Assembly: GCA_951799425.1 (NCBI GenBank)
Contig: OX637403.1
Coordinates: forward strand, 26,724,311-26,788,310
Origin: Ilex aquifolium
Taxonomy: Eukaryota > Streptophyta > Magnoliopsida > Aquifoliales > Aquifoliaceae
Direction of reading: 5' to 3'
DNA: 64,000 nt
Below the pieces are notes generated by a model. That model was given only the letters and a program-made list of their open reading frames with translations. It ran no database searches and was not told the origin of the DNA. A program made the position numbers and the translations under genes. Below are positions 1 to 11,414 of this stretch, in pieces (the stretch's first letter is position 1; each line of letters begins with the position of its first letter).

Positions 1-1947
1 CAAAGGTACGTGGTTGTTTTAGACGATGTATGGAGCATAGATGCATGGGATGCCATCAAGTACATATTTCCTAACAACAATTGTGGTAGCCGTGTAATCG
101 TTACCACTCGTATACTTGATGTAGCAAAAACATCGTGCCGAGAATCCCATGATTATATCTATGACATGAAGGTCTTGTCTGATGAAGAGTCATGGGCTTT
201 GTTTTGTAAGAAAACCTTTAAAGACAAAACCTGTCCTTCGCATTTAGAAAATATCTCACGAGAAATATTAAGAAAATGCGGGGGATTGCCACTCGCAATT
301 GTGGTACTCGGCGGTGTTTTGGCTTTGAAGGACACAAGTAGAATTGATGAGTGGATGATGGTTCAGCGGAATCTCGGCGGTGAACTAGAAGACAATAACA
401 AACTTGAGAGGATAAACAAAATATTCTCTCTCAGTTATTTTGATTTGTCTTACAATCTCAAAATTTGTTTCTTATACTTGTGCATTTTTCCTGAGGATCA
501 CGAGATTGAAAAGGGGCATGTGATTCGACTATGGGCTGCGGAAGGATTTGCGCAAGAGAAAGAAATAAAGTTGGTAGAAGAAGTAGCTGAGGGCTATTTC
601 AATGAACTTCTAAATAGAAGTTTAATCCAAGTATTGGAGAAAAAAATTGATGGTAGACCAAAAAGATGTCGTATCCATGATCTTTTGCGTGACTTTATTA
701 TCTCAAAGTCGAGAGAGCTGAACATTGCAACTCTGGCCAGCGGAAAAGCAATATCGTGTCCACAAAAAGTCCGACGGTTAGCAATGCACAACTCCTCAAG
801 AAATGTAGAAGAAAACAAGTGTTTTGAACGGCTTCGCTCTCTGCTCGTAGTTGGGAAAGTAGAAGGGCTGTACAATTCCTCTGTATCTTCGATCTTAAGA
901 GGTGGTTCTAAGTTACTAACAGTGTTGGACTTAAGAGGTGCTTCGTTGGAGACATTCCCACCTGAAGTTTCTGAATTAGTTCTTCTCAGATATCTAAGCT
1001 TGAGGGAAACAAAAGTGAGATTCATTCCAGGATCAATTGGAAAGCTTCGAAACCTAAAGACCTTGGATTTGAAATATACATTTGTAACGAAGTTGCCTAT
1101 CGAAATTGGAAAGCTTCGAAGACTTCGATATCTTGTGAGTCAATTTCGTTTAAATGATTATGGGATTGAAGTCCCGGCGGAAATAGGAAATTTGTCATTC
1201 CTGCAAAAGCTTGGAATGATCCAGGCAGACAGAGTCAACGGTGACATTATAATGAGAGAGGTGGGGAAACTTACCCAACTAAAATCTTTGAAAATTTCAA
1301 GGTTAAGAACAGAAGACGGAAATATCCTATGCTCGTCTCTTGAAAAACTGAGCAACCTCCGTACATTGCGTGTTGATGCACATAGACCAGAAAATGAAAC
1401 AGAGTTTGAGTTGCTTGATCTAAAGACATTATCTTCAGGTCCTCCACTTCTACAAAAACTTTTCTTGAGAGGACATCTAGAGGAGACACCACATTGGATG
1501 GCTTCTCTTCATAGTCTGGTCTCGGTAATTCTAAAAGGGAGCAAATTAAGGGATGACCAACCACTGCTATGGCTACAAGATTTGCCAAATCTCCAACGTA
1601 TTGAATTTCAATTTAATACGTATGTTGGGGAGGAATTATGTTTCAAGGTTGGAGGATTTAAGAGTCTCAAATATTTATATTTTTTACATTTAGAAGAATT
1701 GAGATGGGTGAGATTAGAGCAAGGCGCCCTGCCTCATCTTGAAGAGCTAAAAATTGAGTACTGTGATTTGAGGGGGTATCCATTTGGAATCGAGCATCTA
1801 ACAAATCTTCGATCGATTCATCTACATTATGTGGATGGATTAAAGTCACAGATCAGCTGGTCAGATATAGATAGAGATGATGCATGGGATGACAACAAAC
1901 TTGCACACATCCCTCATAGGGATATCCGGAGTTCCCACATGACATAA
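1..1947 (+). CDS. CC-NB-ARC-LRR disease resistance protein, RPM1-like (5' partial)
   Basis: The reading frame is open from the first base, so the gene starts outside the window and 648 residues are visible. It begins at NB-ARC kinase-2 (VVLDDVW, about residues 5-11). It continues with RNBS-B (GSRVIVTTR), RNBS-C, GLPL (about 95-98), RNBS-D (CFLYLCIFPED) and an MHD-position motif reading IHD (225-227). Leucine-rich repeats run from about residue 300 to the end. NLRs of this family are cytosolic or membrane-associated immune receptors: NB-ARC is a nucleotide switch and the LRR helps detect effectors or guarded host proteins. No stop or frameshift is visible, so the gene may be intact if its 5' part is present to the left. 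The closest relative in the window is the complete NLR at 40652-43405. That gene has two extra bases just before this stop, so its frame runs on for about ten more residues. Confidence 0.93.
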   Translation, partial: QRYVVVLDDVWSIDAWDAIKYIFPNNNCGSRVIVTTRILDVAKTSCRESHDYIYDMKVLSDEESWALFCKKTFKDKTCPSHLENISREILRKCGGLPLAIVVLGGVLALKDTSRIDEWMMVQRNLGGELEDNNKLERINKIFSLSYFDLSYNLKICFLYLCIFPEDHEIEKGHVIRLWAAEGFAQEKEIKLVEEVAEGYFNELLNRSLIQVLEKKIDGRPKRCRIHDLLRDFIISKSRELNIATLASGKAISCPQKVRRLAMHNSSRNVEENKCFERLRSLLVVGKVEGLYNSSVSSILRGGSKLLTVLDLRGASLETFPPEVSELVLLRYLSLRETKVRFIPGSIGKLRNLKTLDLKYTFVTKLPIEIGKLRRLRYLVSQFRLNDYGIEVPAEIGNLSFLQKLGMIQADRVNGDIIMREVGKLTQLKSLKISRLRTEDGNILCSSLEKLSNLRTLRVDAHRPENETEFELLDLKTLSSGPPLLQKLFLRGHLEETPHWMASLHSLVSVILKGSKLRDDQPLLWLQDLPNLQRIEFQFNTYVGEELCFKVGGFKSLKYLYFLHLEELRWVRLEQGALPHLEELKIEYCDLRGYPFGIEHLTNLRSIHLHYVDGLKSQISWSDIDRDDAWDDNKLAHIPHRDIRSSHMT

Positions 1948-4670
1948 CCTTTGCATGGACATCTTCGAATAAAAAGGAGAAGTTGAAATCACTGTCTCGT
2001 GGCTAGACCCGTGGTGGAGGTGGTGGTCGTGGTCCAAGCATTATGTTATAATTTTCGATTGGTATCATCTAGTGATGTAATATTTGAAATAATATCAAGT
2101 TCTCTTCTTAAATCACTTATTATCATGTGCAATCTTTGGTTAAGCCTCTACTTCAAATTTATTTTTTCTCTTTGGCTAAAAATCTTAAGCTGTCGAAATT
2201 GATAGTCTCTCAACCAAATTTGCTTGATTAAATGGACGATTAATTCAAATCTTGCATAATGCTTCTCCCTCAATAAGATGGTATTTGTGATCAATGTGTT
2301 CTTCATCATATAATCCATGAACACCACCAATTTCTCAAGCTCACCATAGAACCAATGCCTCCAGTTGTTATGGTACTTATTTATTTATTCAGACGGGTAA
2401 GTTATGTATGAACATTATTAATCAACCAAAGCATGTAGAGGAATAATAGGGCAGACCTTCTAACTCCAACCGAGCCCTTAGGTATATATATCTTTAGGCC
2501 ACAAAAAAAAAATAAAAAAATTAATGCAATAATTGAAAATTTCCCCATTAAGATCTAAACATCACTGCTAAGAAACTAACCTAGCATCGAAAATACCCCC
2601 ATTGAAAGCTTACAATCCATTGCTCATGTGTATTGCTAAGTTCTCCCTATTAGGTAGCTTTTATTCTGACAAAAGTCAGAAAACCCTTCTAATTCCTCTC
2701 AGCCCAAGTTCGTCGCTGTAAAAAGAAAGGATTCTATTTTTTAAGTAGCGGTGTTAACTGAGCCGAATTTTGTGAGTTTGACCGCGAACTTGTCGAGTTT
2801 GTTTTTTTAAACGAGTCTAAAAAATTGTTCAAGTTTAGTTTGTTTAGAAAATGACATGAGCTCGAGTCCCCACGTCTGGACCGAACCCGAGTAGCTCGAT
2901 TATTTTACATATAAACAAACTGAGCCTTTTAGACTCATTTTTTTAAACCAGCCTAAAAAATTGTTCAAGTTTAGTTCGTTTAAAACCCGAGTCAAGCCCG
3001 AATAGTTTGTCTAGATTAACATCCCCTGATTTTCAAGTGGGAGATTTGCTTTGTAGGATTTGGATAGGATTTGGAGGGTGAGATTTGGCAAAATAGTCCA
3101 AGAAGCCTTAAAAACTTTGTTTGGTTGGAGATGTTAGGACCAGGATTTAGAGGATTTTTTGTTTAAGGCACGAATGCTATAAACTATAGTTGATTGAAGC
3201 CCACATATGTAGGTTTAGGTTTGAGCAAACTTGAGGCAGGTTTGGGTTTGAAGGTTGGGTAGCCTGGATGAGTTGGTATAAAGATATTCTTACTCCAAAC
3301 ATGAATATGGGTTTGAAGGTTGGGTCCCACATGAACTTAAATAAACTTAAATAGTCTTAGATAACTCGAATACTTTCAAATATCTTCAAGAAATTATTTA
3401 AAAGCACGTTGCTCTCCCCCCCCCCCCCCTCCCCCTCCCAAAAAAAATCCTCATCTTTCACCATAATTTTGATTGAATAATTAGGATCAAATGAAATTAT
3501 TCCCTTCGACTCATTTCTTACTACTTGGCCTCTTTGATTTTTTTGTCCAGAAAAAAAACCTTTTTATTCATTAAATCTGACGGATCGACCAAGGACAACC
3601 CAGCACAAACAAAGATTTAACGTAAATATTGAAATGATTTCTCCTAAACATCTACAATAATATGAATACCATTTGAATAACAGTCAAAATATTACAATAT
3701 ATTTTACTGAAAAACTATTTTTTTAGGGGAGTGTGGCTTCTCTAGTACTGGTCCCCAAAGAAAGGTACCAGACGTTTGGAAGACTGTTAGTCAAACAAGG
3801 TGCCGTGTTAGATCAATTAATATTCAAAAAAGCATACCTTTATTGAATATTTTTTTCTACGCTCTGTCCCATTAGGAGACTAGTTGAAATAAAGCTAAGG
3901 GGACCACACGTATTAGTTGGAAACACAAAACAGGAGGAAAGCAACCACAGTGGGGGTGGTGGTGGGGGATGGGGGCCACACGCTTTAGTTTAGAAGTTTT
4001 TGTTTGTTAAGTCGTAATCATCCTATGGATTGATAATTAATTTCATTGAATCTAAGAATTCACTCTTGGTCCAATGATCATAATATAGGTCTCGAAATTA
4101 GATTGCTGTAGCATTGCTCAGTAAACAAATATTCCGAATACGTTTATGTACAAATTTAGAATCAAGAGATTTTTTGGGGTGCAATTTGTGATTAACTCTT
4201 TATATTTTTACATGTAAAGATAATTAGGTACAATGCATAAAAAAGGGCATAGAAAAATGAACTATGGTATGACTTGACATTTGGTAATTATACAACAATA
4301 ATTTTATTTGTACAAAATTCAAAAATCTAATTTGATGATTTAATGCATTTTCACTTATGGATTGATAATTAATTTCACTCAATCCAAGAACTCACTCTTG
4401 ATCCAATGATCATAATATAGGTCTCGAAATTAGATCACGATAGCATTGCTCAGTAAATAAACCTTCCGAATATGCTTATGTAGTCTTTTGAAAGTGTTCT
4501 TAACCATCTAACCTACATTCACGTAAAGATGAAAAATGAGTTGTTAAGCGACCTGTGAGAAACAAACTATGTCATGGACCTGGTATGAGCCACCCGTAAG
4601 ACTAACCAATAGTCATTGTCTTATATTTAACTCAACTCAACAAAGTTTTAATACAAATTTTCTTTCTATT
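1948..4670. other. NLR-NLR spacer, no gene seen
   Basis: No coding region is supported here. The sequence after the NLR stop includes AATAAA near 1969, a possible polyadenylation signal. Positions 2379-2388 (ATTTATTTAT) are the empty site of an insertion present in copy B. A run with repeated GAGTTTG/GCTCGA words (about 2755-3030) resembles decayed dispersed repeats. A poly-C tract lies at about 3415-3430. Positions 4171-4197 are the right-hand remnant of the Mutator-like element that is whole in copy B at 47176-47929. Confidence 0.7.
4023..4490 (+). repeat. Local direct duplication of NLR flank (about 125-130 bp, two copies)
   Basis: The stretch at about 4023-4150 recurs at about 4356-4485. 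Both begin with TATGGATTGATAATTAATTT, run through a shared 'ctcttgatccaatgatcata' region and end near a 'ttccgaata' word. Copy B has only one of them (about 48088-48210). A further relative lies at 35575-35650. Confidence 0.75.
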
Positions 4671-6297
4671 GGAAAGTGTGGGGGATTGCCACTCGCAATT
4701 GTGGTACTCAGTGGTGTTTTGGCTTTGAATGACAAAAGTAGAATAGAGGAGTGGGTGATGGTTCTACGTAATCTCGGTGGTGAGTTGGAAGACAATGACC
4801 AACTTGAGAGGATAAACAAAATATTCTGTCGTAGTTATTTTGATCTGTCTTACTATCTCAAAATTTGTTTTTTATACTTGAGCATTTTTCCTGAGGATCA
4901 CAAGATTGAAAAGGGGACAGTGACTCGACTGTGGGCTGCGGAAGGATTTGCGCAAGAGAAAGGAATGAAGTTGGTAGAAGAAGTAGCTGAGAGCTATTTC
5001 AACGAACTTCTAAATAGAAGTTTAATCCAAGTCTTCGAGAAAAATTTTGATGGTAGACCAAGAACATGTCGTATCCATGATCTTTTGCATGACTTTATTA
5101 TCTCAAAGTCAAGAGAGCTGAACATTGTAACTTTGGTCGACGGACAAGATATGCAGTGGCCACAAAAAGTCCGACGTTTAGCCATACACAACTCCTTCAA
5201 AAAGATACGAGAAAGGAAGTGTTTCAAACGACTTCGCTCTCTACTTGTGTTTAAAAATGCCGAATGGGTCTGCAATTCATCTGTGTCTTCGATCTTAAGC
5301 GGTGGTTCTAAGTTACTAAGAGTGTTAGACTTAAGAGGTGCTTCGTTGAAGACATTCCCACATGAAGTTTGTGAATTAGTTCATCTCAGATATCTAAGCA
5401 TAAGGGGAACACGTTGGATTCATTCCAGCATCTATCGGAAAGCTTCGGAACCTAGAGACCTTGGATCTGAAATATAATTGGATGATAGAGTTACCTATTG
5501 AAATAGGAAAGCTTGAAAAACTTCGGTATCTTGTGTTTAATGGTGTTGAAGTCCCAGCGGAAATAGGAAATTTGTCATCCTTACAAAAGCTAGCTAGGAT
5601 TGAGGCAAACCAAGTCAATGGCCAAATTATACTGGGAGTGATAGGAAAGCTTACTCAACTAAAGTCTTTAAAAATTTCCAAGTTGAGAAGAGAACACGGA
5701 ATGATCCTATGCTCGTCCCTTAAAAAGCTGAGCAACCTTCGCTCATTGTCTCTTAGTTCCCCTCCTACATATGAGATTGATTTTCTTGATCTAAAGACAT
5801 CTTCAGGTACTCCATTTCTAAGAAAACTCTACTTGGAAGGACGTTTAGTGAAGACACCAGGTTGGATAGCTTCTCTTCATAGCCTGGTCAAAGTGAGGTT
5901 ATCAAGGATCGGATTACGGGATGACCCATTGATATACCTACAAGATTTGCCTAATCTCCAACATCTTGAATTGCATGAAAATGCGTGTAAGGAGGTGGAA
6001 CTATTTTTCGAGGCCGGAGGGTTTAAGATCCTCAAACTTTTATGGCTTGAAGCATTAGAAAAACTGAGATGGGTGAAGTTTGAGCAGGGAGTCATGCCTC
6101 ACCTTGAAAATCTAAGTATTTGTAATTGTGATTTGATGGGGTATCCAAGTGGAATCCAACATCTGACCAACCTTGGCTCGATTAAACTACGTCAAATGAA
6201 GAAATTTAGACAACGTTGGAGCATGATGGATAGAGATAACAATGCATGGGATGACAAAAAGCTTGCACACATCCCTGAGAAGTTGATCTTGTGTTAG
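4671..6297 (+). pseudogene. RPM1-like NLR pseudogene, 5'-truncated and frameshifted
   Basis: Homology to the intact NLR starts abruptly at GKCGGLPL (4671). The CC domain, P-loop and kinase-2 are missing and the upstream sequence is unrelated spacer. The first frame reads GLPL, RNBS-D (CFLYLSIFPED), IHD and the first LRRs to about 5410. A net two-base loss against the intact gene near 5410-5420 shifts the frame; the LRR region resumes in another frame and stays open to the stop at 6297, ending in a normal-looking NLR C-terminus. An ATG at 4569 would open the frame 5' of the homology, but that is spacer sequence. Without the nucleotide-binding loop and with a frameshift this cannot make a working receptor. 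Copy B retains only its 3' third. Confidence 0.9.
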
Positions 6298-6516
6298 TAC
6301 AATTCACCATTTTTTTAGTTACTATTTTATTGGTTTGGTTTTTCTTTTTTCCAGTTGTGTAATTAAGGAAACAATTAGGGTTTTGGCAAAATCATATTAA
6401 TATCCCATGTGATATTTTTTCATCACAGTACGGTGTATAATTTTATGCAATGTCTTTTGGTAAGTGTAGCAATTTTATTACAACTAATTTATGTTGATGA
6501 TTTCCTTAGGTCCCAT
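6298..6516. other. NLR 3' flank
   Basis: This T-rich sequence resembles 33470-33580 (both contain a 'gtgtaattaaggaa' word followed by 'ggttttggca'), which places the latter as the 3' flank of a paralogous NLR unit. The last eight bases, GGTCCCAT (6509-6516), are the left target duplication of the next element. Confidence 0.6.
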
Positions 6517-6541
6517 CTATGAAGCATGGATACGGATACGG

Positions 6542-7560
6542 ACAGGGCCGGCCCTAGGCCTAGGCCACTTAGTTGGCCGCCTATGGCCCCCAATTTTTAT
6601 AAAATTTTGGGGCCCCCTGTTATGAATTTTAGTAATGAGTATATATATTAAAATATTTCAGCCTTGAATTATTTGCTGTCAACACAGTTAGTAAAAATTT
6701 ACAATCCAAAGACATGCATATTAATATTGCTATTGATCAATTAAAAGGACTTATTTCTTTTTTGGAATCATATAGAGAAAATGGATTTTACTCTGCTTTG
6801 ATTTCATCAAAAGAGATTGCACTTGAAATGGAAATAGAACTAGTATTTCGAAAAAAACGTAAAATTTTTAGGAAAAAATAATTTGGTGATACAATTGAGA
6901 ATGCAGTAACACTTCCAGTTGAAGAGTCTTTTAGAATTGAGTATTTCTTATTTATAGTTGATCTAGTAATTTCTTCGATCAAGAGTAGATTTGAACAATT
7001 TAAAATATATGAAAATATTTTTGGATTTTTATTTTGTTTTAAAAAATTAAAATCCTTAGATGATGATAGTTTGAAAAGTTATTGTCTTAACCTTGAAACT
7101 TTTTTGAAGCATGACTTATTTTCTGATATTGATGGTTTAGATTTATTTCAAGAATTGATTATATTAAGAAAAGTTCTACAATCTGAAATTAATACTCCAA
7201 CTGAAACCCTAACTTATATAAAACGATTATATTGTTTTCCAAATGCATGTATAGCTTTTAGAATATTGTTATCAATACCGATAACAGTTGCTTCAGCGAG
7301 AGAAGTTTTTCGAAACTTAAATTAATAAAATCTTATCTCCAATCAACTATGTCACAAGAAAAATTAAATGGATTAGCTATATTATCTATTGAAAAAGATA
7401 TATTAACAAAACTTGAATATAAAAATTTAATCAATATTTTTGCATCTCTAAAAGCTAGAAAAATATCTTTTAAATGAATATATTTTAATAATTATTGTCT
7501 ATTAATAGGGCCCACTTTCATATCCTCGCCTAGGGCCTCCGGATTTGTTGGGCCACCCTT
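6542..7560 (+). mobile_element. Internally deleted hAT transposon
   Basis: The element is flanked by GGATACGG at 6534-6541 and 7561-7568, the 8-bp duplication expected of hAT. The repeat-rich neighbourhood of GATACGG words makes this less decisive than usual. The ends form an imperfect inverted repeat (ACAGGGCCGGCCC on the left; AAGGGTGGCCC read inward from the right). It carries the 3' part of a hAT transposase gene on plus and lies inside the older element at 6517-8197. Confidence 0.8.
6655..7478 (+). pseudogene. hAT transposase, C-terminal remnant
   Basis: The conceptual translation shows the C-terminal half of a plant hAT transposase of the zinc-finger-MYM/TTF type, including ESFRIEYFLFIVD, SSIKSRFEQF and the hAT dimerisation region (PNACIAFRILLSIPITVASA, later TMSQEKLNGLAILSIEKD). 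The N-terminal BED/TTF zinc finger and the first catalytic residues are absent. An in-frame TAA lies near 6880, and a one-base loss near 7300 shifts the frame inside the dimerisation motif, so two frames must be joined to read it. This is a dead gene. Confidence 0.85.
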
Positions 7561-8205
7561 GGATACGGGATACGGGTATGATATGATACGGATACGGCGA
7601 TACGACAAAATCTAAAAAAGAAGGATACAGGTACGATCAAGATACGACTATAATAAAATATATTTAACATTTTTATTATTTTCAATCAACATAATACTTA
7701 TATATTTTGATAGTTCTTTAACACAATAACGAAAATCAGTAATATTTTTTAGTTTGAAGAAAATATATTTCATATCACTATGGTATATTCACAAAGTGAA
7801 GTGATTAATTAAACGAATCAAAACTAACATTTACCGAGTCGGTTTATTTAGAAGTAATTTTTGCTAAAACTATAATGTAATAGATTTATTTTATGCTCTT
7901 TTGACATGTAATTGTAGATAATACTTAAAAAATACTCATGTGCCTTTGAAGTAGTATGAATTTTTGTAAATGTATTATATGGTATTTGAATTCGAAAGAA
8001 AATGTTAAAAATTCAACTCAAAAATTATATATATTACTTGAACACAAAAGTATCCGTGAAGTATCATAATATTAAATTATTATCGGATACGTATGAGGTA
8101 TATCCGATACGTATTCTCGAGTATCCGACGAGTATCGTATCCGATAAGGTATTCGATATGGATATGTCAACCTTAACAAAGTATCCATACTTCATAGGGT
8201 CCCAT

Positions 8206-9217
8206 AATCACCATCAAATCTCCAGGAAACTGTGAAAGACGAGGGATGCCTCTGCAATTTAAATTCATAAAATTGAATGTTAATTTCATACAATTGAAAG
8301 TAAATTTTATATTAAATTAAAGAAATGATATTAATTTAGTAAAATTAAATGTTCTTGAATTTGAATGTTAAGTTTATAAAATTAAATGACAATTTAGTAT
8401 TGATCGATAAAAATGAAGGTTAATAGGGTATTAAATTAAGGAAATAATGTTAGTTTAATAAATTGAATGTTAAATTGATAGAATGAAATGTAAATATGAC
8501 AGAATTAAAGGTTAATTTTATGTTAATTTGACAAAATTGAATATCTATTTGATGAGATTGAATGTTAACTTGATGAAATAAAATGGTAATTTGATAAAAT
8601 TTAAGACCAATTTTTATGTCAATTTGGTAATTTGATGAAATTAAAGTTCAATTTGATGAAACTAAATCCTAAATTAAATAAATTGAATGTTAATTTTAAA
8701 AAATTGAATATTAATTTGATATTAAATTTATGAAATTAGTGTTAATTCGATAAAATTAATATTTGAATAAATGAAATTAAATATCAATTTGATGAAATTG
8801 AAGTTTAATTTGGTGTTAATTTGATGAAACTAAATTTTAAATTAAATAAATTTAATGTTACTTTGACTTTAATTTAATGAAATTAAATTTTAAAATGTTA
8901 ATTTGATTAAATCGAATATTAATTTGATGAAATTAAATATTAATTTGGTGCTAAATTCAATTTAGTATTAGTGTGGTGAAATTGAATATGAATTTGATGA
9001 AATTATGGAATTGAAGTTCAAATTGATATTAGTTTGATGTTAATTTAATATAGAGGTTTGTAGGCATTAATAATTTATACATATATGATCTATTAAGGGT
9101 AATTTTGTAAAAAGCCACTTTACAGTTACTTACAAAGGGTGACAGTGATATTTCAGAAAACACGGGTTGTTTCTGAAATTTTGCTTATGTACAAGGGGGT
9201 GTTAGTGAAATGTAACC
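8206..9217. mobile_element. AT-rich Mutator-like element, left end lost (copy A)
   Basis: The bulk is degenerate short repeats of the form TTAATTTGATGAAATTAAAT. The right terminus (inward GGTTACATTTCACTAACACC, ending at 9217) is followed by TTCTAAATA (9218-9226), which is the 9-bp target duplication flanking the complete copy B element at 49029-50120. The left end has been lost between 8206 and 8264. No coding capacity is seen. Confidence 0.7.
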
Positions 9218-9226
9218 TTCTAAATA

Positions 9227-10279
9227 AGATTTCTAAATTCCATAAAAGATCAACCTAAAATAATAATTAGCACAAAACGAAACTAGTCAGACATGACACA
9301 AGCCCAACAAAACCTATCACAAACCCAGATCTTAGACCTGATAAACCCTAAAAGGTAACCTTTGCCTGTTCAAATGCTTCTTTTAAGGCTTGATCCCCTG
9401 AGTTCAGGCAATCCAGAGAAATAACCAGTTCTCTACATACATCACTGTGTTCTAGTGGAATCAAAATCCACTTTCCAATCCTAGGTTTTGACCATACTCT
9501 AAACAAATAACACCAAAAAGACTTGATCCCTATGAAACGCGGATACTCTCGAAAATGTGACGTATTCGTGTCGGACACATGTCAAACATCAACACTCTTC
9601 GCATACTCTCGGATACATGTCCATGCTTCTTAGCTTGATGGCATAGGTGGAAAAATAAACAAGATAGATAAAAGAAAAGAAAGAAGACTCACATACCCGA
9701 AAATTAAAGAGACCTCCACTCCAAAGTGATCGAGTTTTATGATTGGGTTAATTGCGCAACATGATAACGTGTAAGCATCTGACCATGCACTACACAATGC
9801 ACATAATTGAAAGCAGAGGCTTTAACAATAACAAACATAGTAAATACCAGCCAACAACAATTCTCTTGCCTGAGAAACCACAAGGAATATTCATATGTAG
9901 AGCCCTCAGACGGCGGAAAAGGCACCAAAGGATGATTTTTCAACACCGTACCAAAAACTATGACTTGACTGGATGAGATTACGACTCAATAGAGTCGCTT
10001 GGGATCAAGCCTAAAATGTTAGCTTCAATCTTAAGTTTTTTTTTGAATCATAATTTCACCCGATTGAGTCGTAGTGGACTTTTTTAGACATAACTCAATT
10101 CTAATTGAGTTTTAGCTAACCACTATTGACTCGTAACTTTAGGTACCAAACACGACACCATAGTCATTCCCGTAGAGCCTATCACAGACAATGGAGACCA
10201 CAAAAACCTACACAGGCAAATTTCAAAAGAACCCAAAGTGAACCCAGAAGAGAAGTTCAAAACCTGGGAAACTCTTCAT
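9227..10279. other. Flank of gene-fragment block, no intact gene
   Basis: The minus-strand frames at 9350-9580 and 9740-9950 are similar in copy B but have no domain I recognise. They may be 3' exons of the ATRIP-like relic just to the right; GT dinucleotides at plausible donor positions occur, but this is inference. Positions about 9970-10270 have a diverged relative at 37790-38110. Confidence 0.4.
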
Positions 10280-11360
10280 TTTAAGCAATCAGCAGTCTTG
10301 ATAACAGCTTGAAAAACTCTGGTAGGCTCTGTCAAAACTTTGTCCTCGGGGGCTACATCTTCCAAAAACATTGGTGCTTTGCACTCTTCAAACTAGTCAT
10401 TCCTTGCAGCTTCCCTTCTAAGGGAGCTGATGTTGGTCCCATGGCGAGACTTCTTCAGGACAAGTTTTCTCCTAAAAAGGTGAACACCTTTTTTTTGAAT
10501 ACCCGAGCTAAGTCCACAATTTCAGATTCTCTGATTTGCCGAGTCAACTTGTCAGACTGCCATAGCCATTTGCCTTTGCGGGATAACCTGTTAGCTACAT
10601 CCAAGGTCAAAGCGGCCACATCTCGGCTGTTCGTTAGTATTCGGAAAACAGGAGTGGAGTACTGTCGATTTGATGCTAGTCTATTCAGCAGGATAAGTGC
10701 ATCTCGAATTAGCAAGGTTCTGCCAAAGAAAAACGATTCACGATTTAAGTGGCCAACATAAATAAAAACAGTAAGATGGAATCAGTAATTACTTCCTGAA
10801 TTTACATAACATCCCAGAAAAACTTTAAAAATAACATATAAATAAATGAATCAGCTTGTCATTTAAAAAGTTGCAAAGAAGTCAAATGAATGGGAAGTCA
10901 TTGCAATTTAACCCAAGAAAAATGCATATACATTATATACAACATACAGATAACAAAAATAACTAAGAGTTGTGGGGCTGTCACATTTGAAATAAATCAT
11001 TTGCTGCTTGCCATTTTGTTTTAACACGACTACACCAATGAATCTGTGTAGTCTGCCAAAATAAAGAAAATAATGGAGTCATAGGCAAATTTACAAAAAA
11101 TGATGAGAAGAAGAACACTGCAACGAGAACTTCTAGGGAACCAGAATAACATTATTTTAGATGATGAGCAAGGGAAGAAGGAACACATCCACATTTTAGC
11201 AAACAAACACAACAGATCTGCTACATGCATACCTTTCTCTGAAAATTTCAGGCAGCTGAGTACACTCTGTGCTTCTATGTCCATCTCCGATACCAAAATG
11301 TGCAAAATCATTTTAAGAAGTCACTCCTTTTGGAAGATATTCCAGCATTGTTTAGTAACA
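10280..11360 (-). pseudogene. Gene relic with preserved splice junction, ATRIP/SUV2-like C-terminal region
   Basis: Two exon-like pieces on minus join in phase: one ends at 11233 before a GT donor (11232-11231) and the next starts at 10719 after an AG acceptor (10721-10720). The joined codons run LPEIFRER / TLLIRDALILLNRLASN and on through WLWQSDKLTRQIRESEIVDL and ARVFKKKVFTFLGE. From memory this resembles the C-terminal helical region of plant ATRIP (SUV2), a partner of the ATR checkpoint kinase; that identification is tentative. It is broken: frameshifts in the first piece (near 11300 and 11275), a stop after FLGENLS, and a further stop before a recognisable FLEDVAPEDK segment. Copy B (51170-52255) shares the damage, so inactivation came before the duplication. 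Confidence 0.5.
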
Positions 11361-11414
11361 AGAAGTTGAGCGTTGTTTCTAGAGACACAGAGAATAGAAC
11401 AAAATAAGCAGATA

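Larger units (their letters stand above)
6517..8197. mobile_element. TIR element with 8-bp target duplication (hAT-like size), carrying a nested hAT element
   Basis: The ends are inverted copies: CTATGAAGCATGGATAC at 6517-6533 and the complement of CTATGAAGTATGGATAC at 8181-8197, one mismatch in 17. The flanks are identical 8-bp repeats, GGTCCCAT at 6509-6516 and 8198-8205. The left subterminal part is rich in GATACG and the right in CGTATC, so the inverted symmetry continues inward. No coding capacity belongs to it. An 8-bp duplication fits hAT-type integration, though the termini are not canonical. Relatives lacking the left end lie at 12062-12590 and 52957-53486. Confidence 0.82.

Noticed and set aside
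594-1588. Minus-strand open frames of 65-143 codons opposite the NLRs (also at 4994-5618, 18351-18632, 42043-43022)
   Set aside because: They are complements of conserved NLR coding sequence, recur only where the NLR is present, and have no domains.
9348-9578. Minus-strand ORF of 76 codons, conserved in copy B (50173-50475)
   Set aside because: The two copies are too similar overall for frame conservation to mean anything, and no domain is recognisable; kept only as a possible exon of the neighbouring relic.
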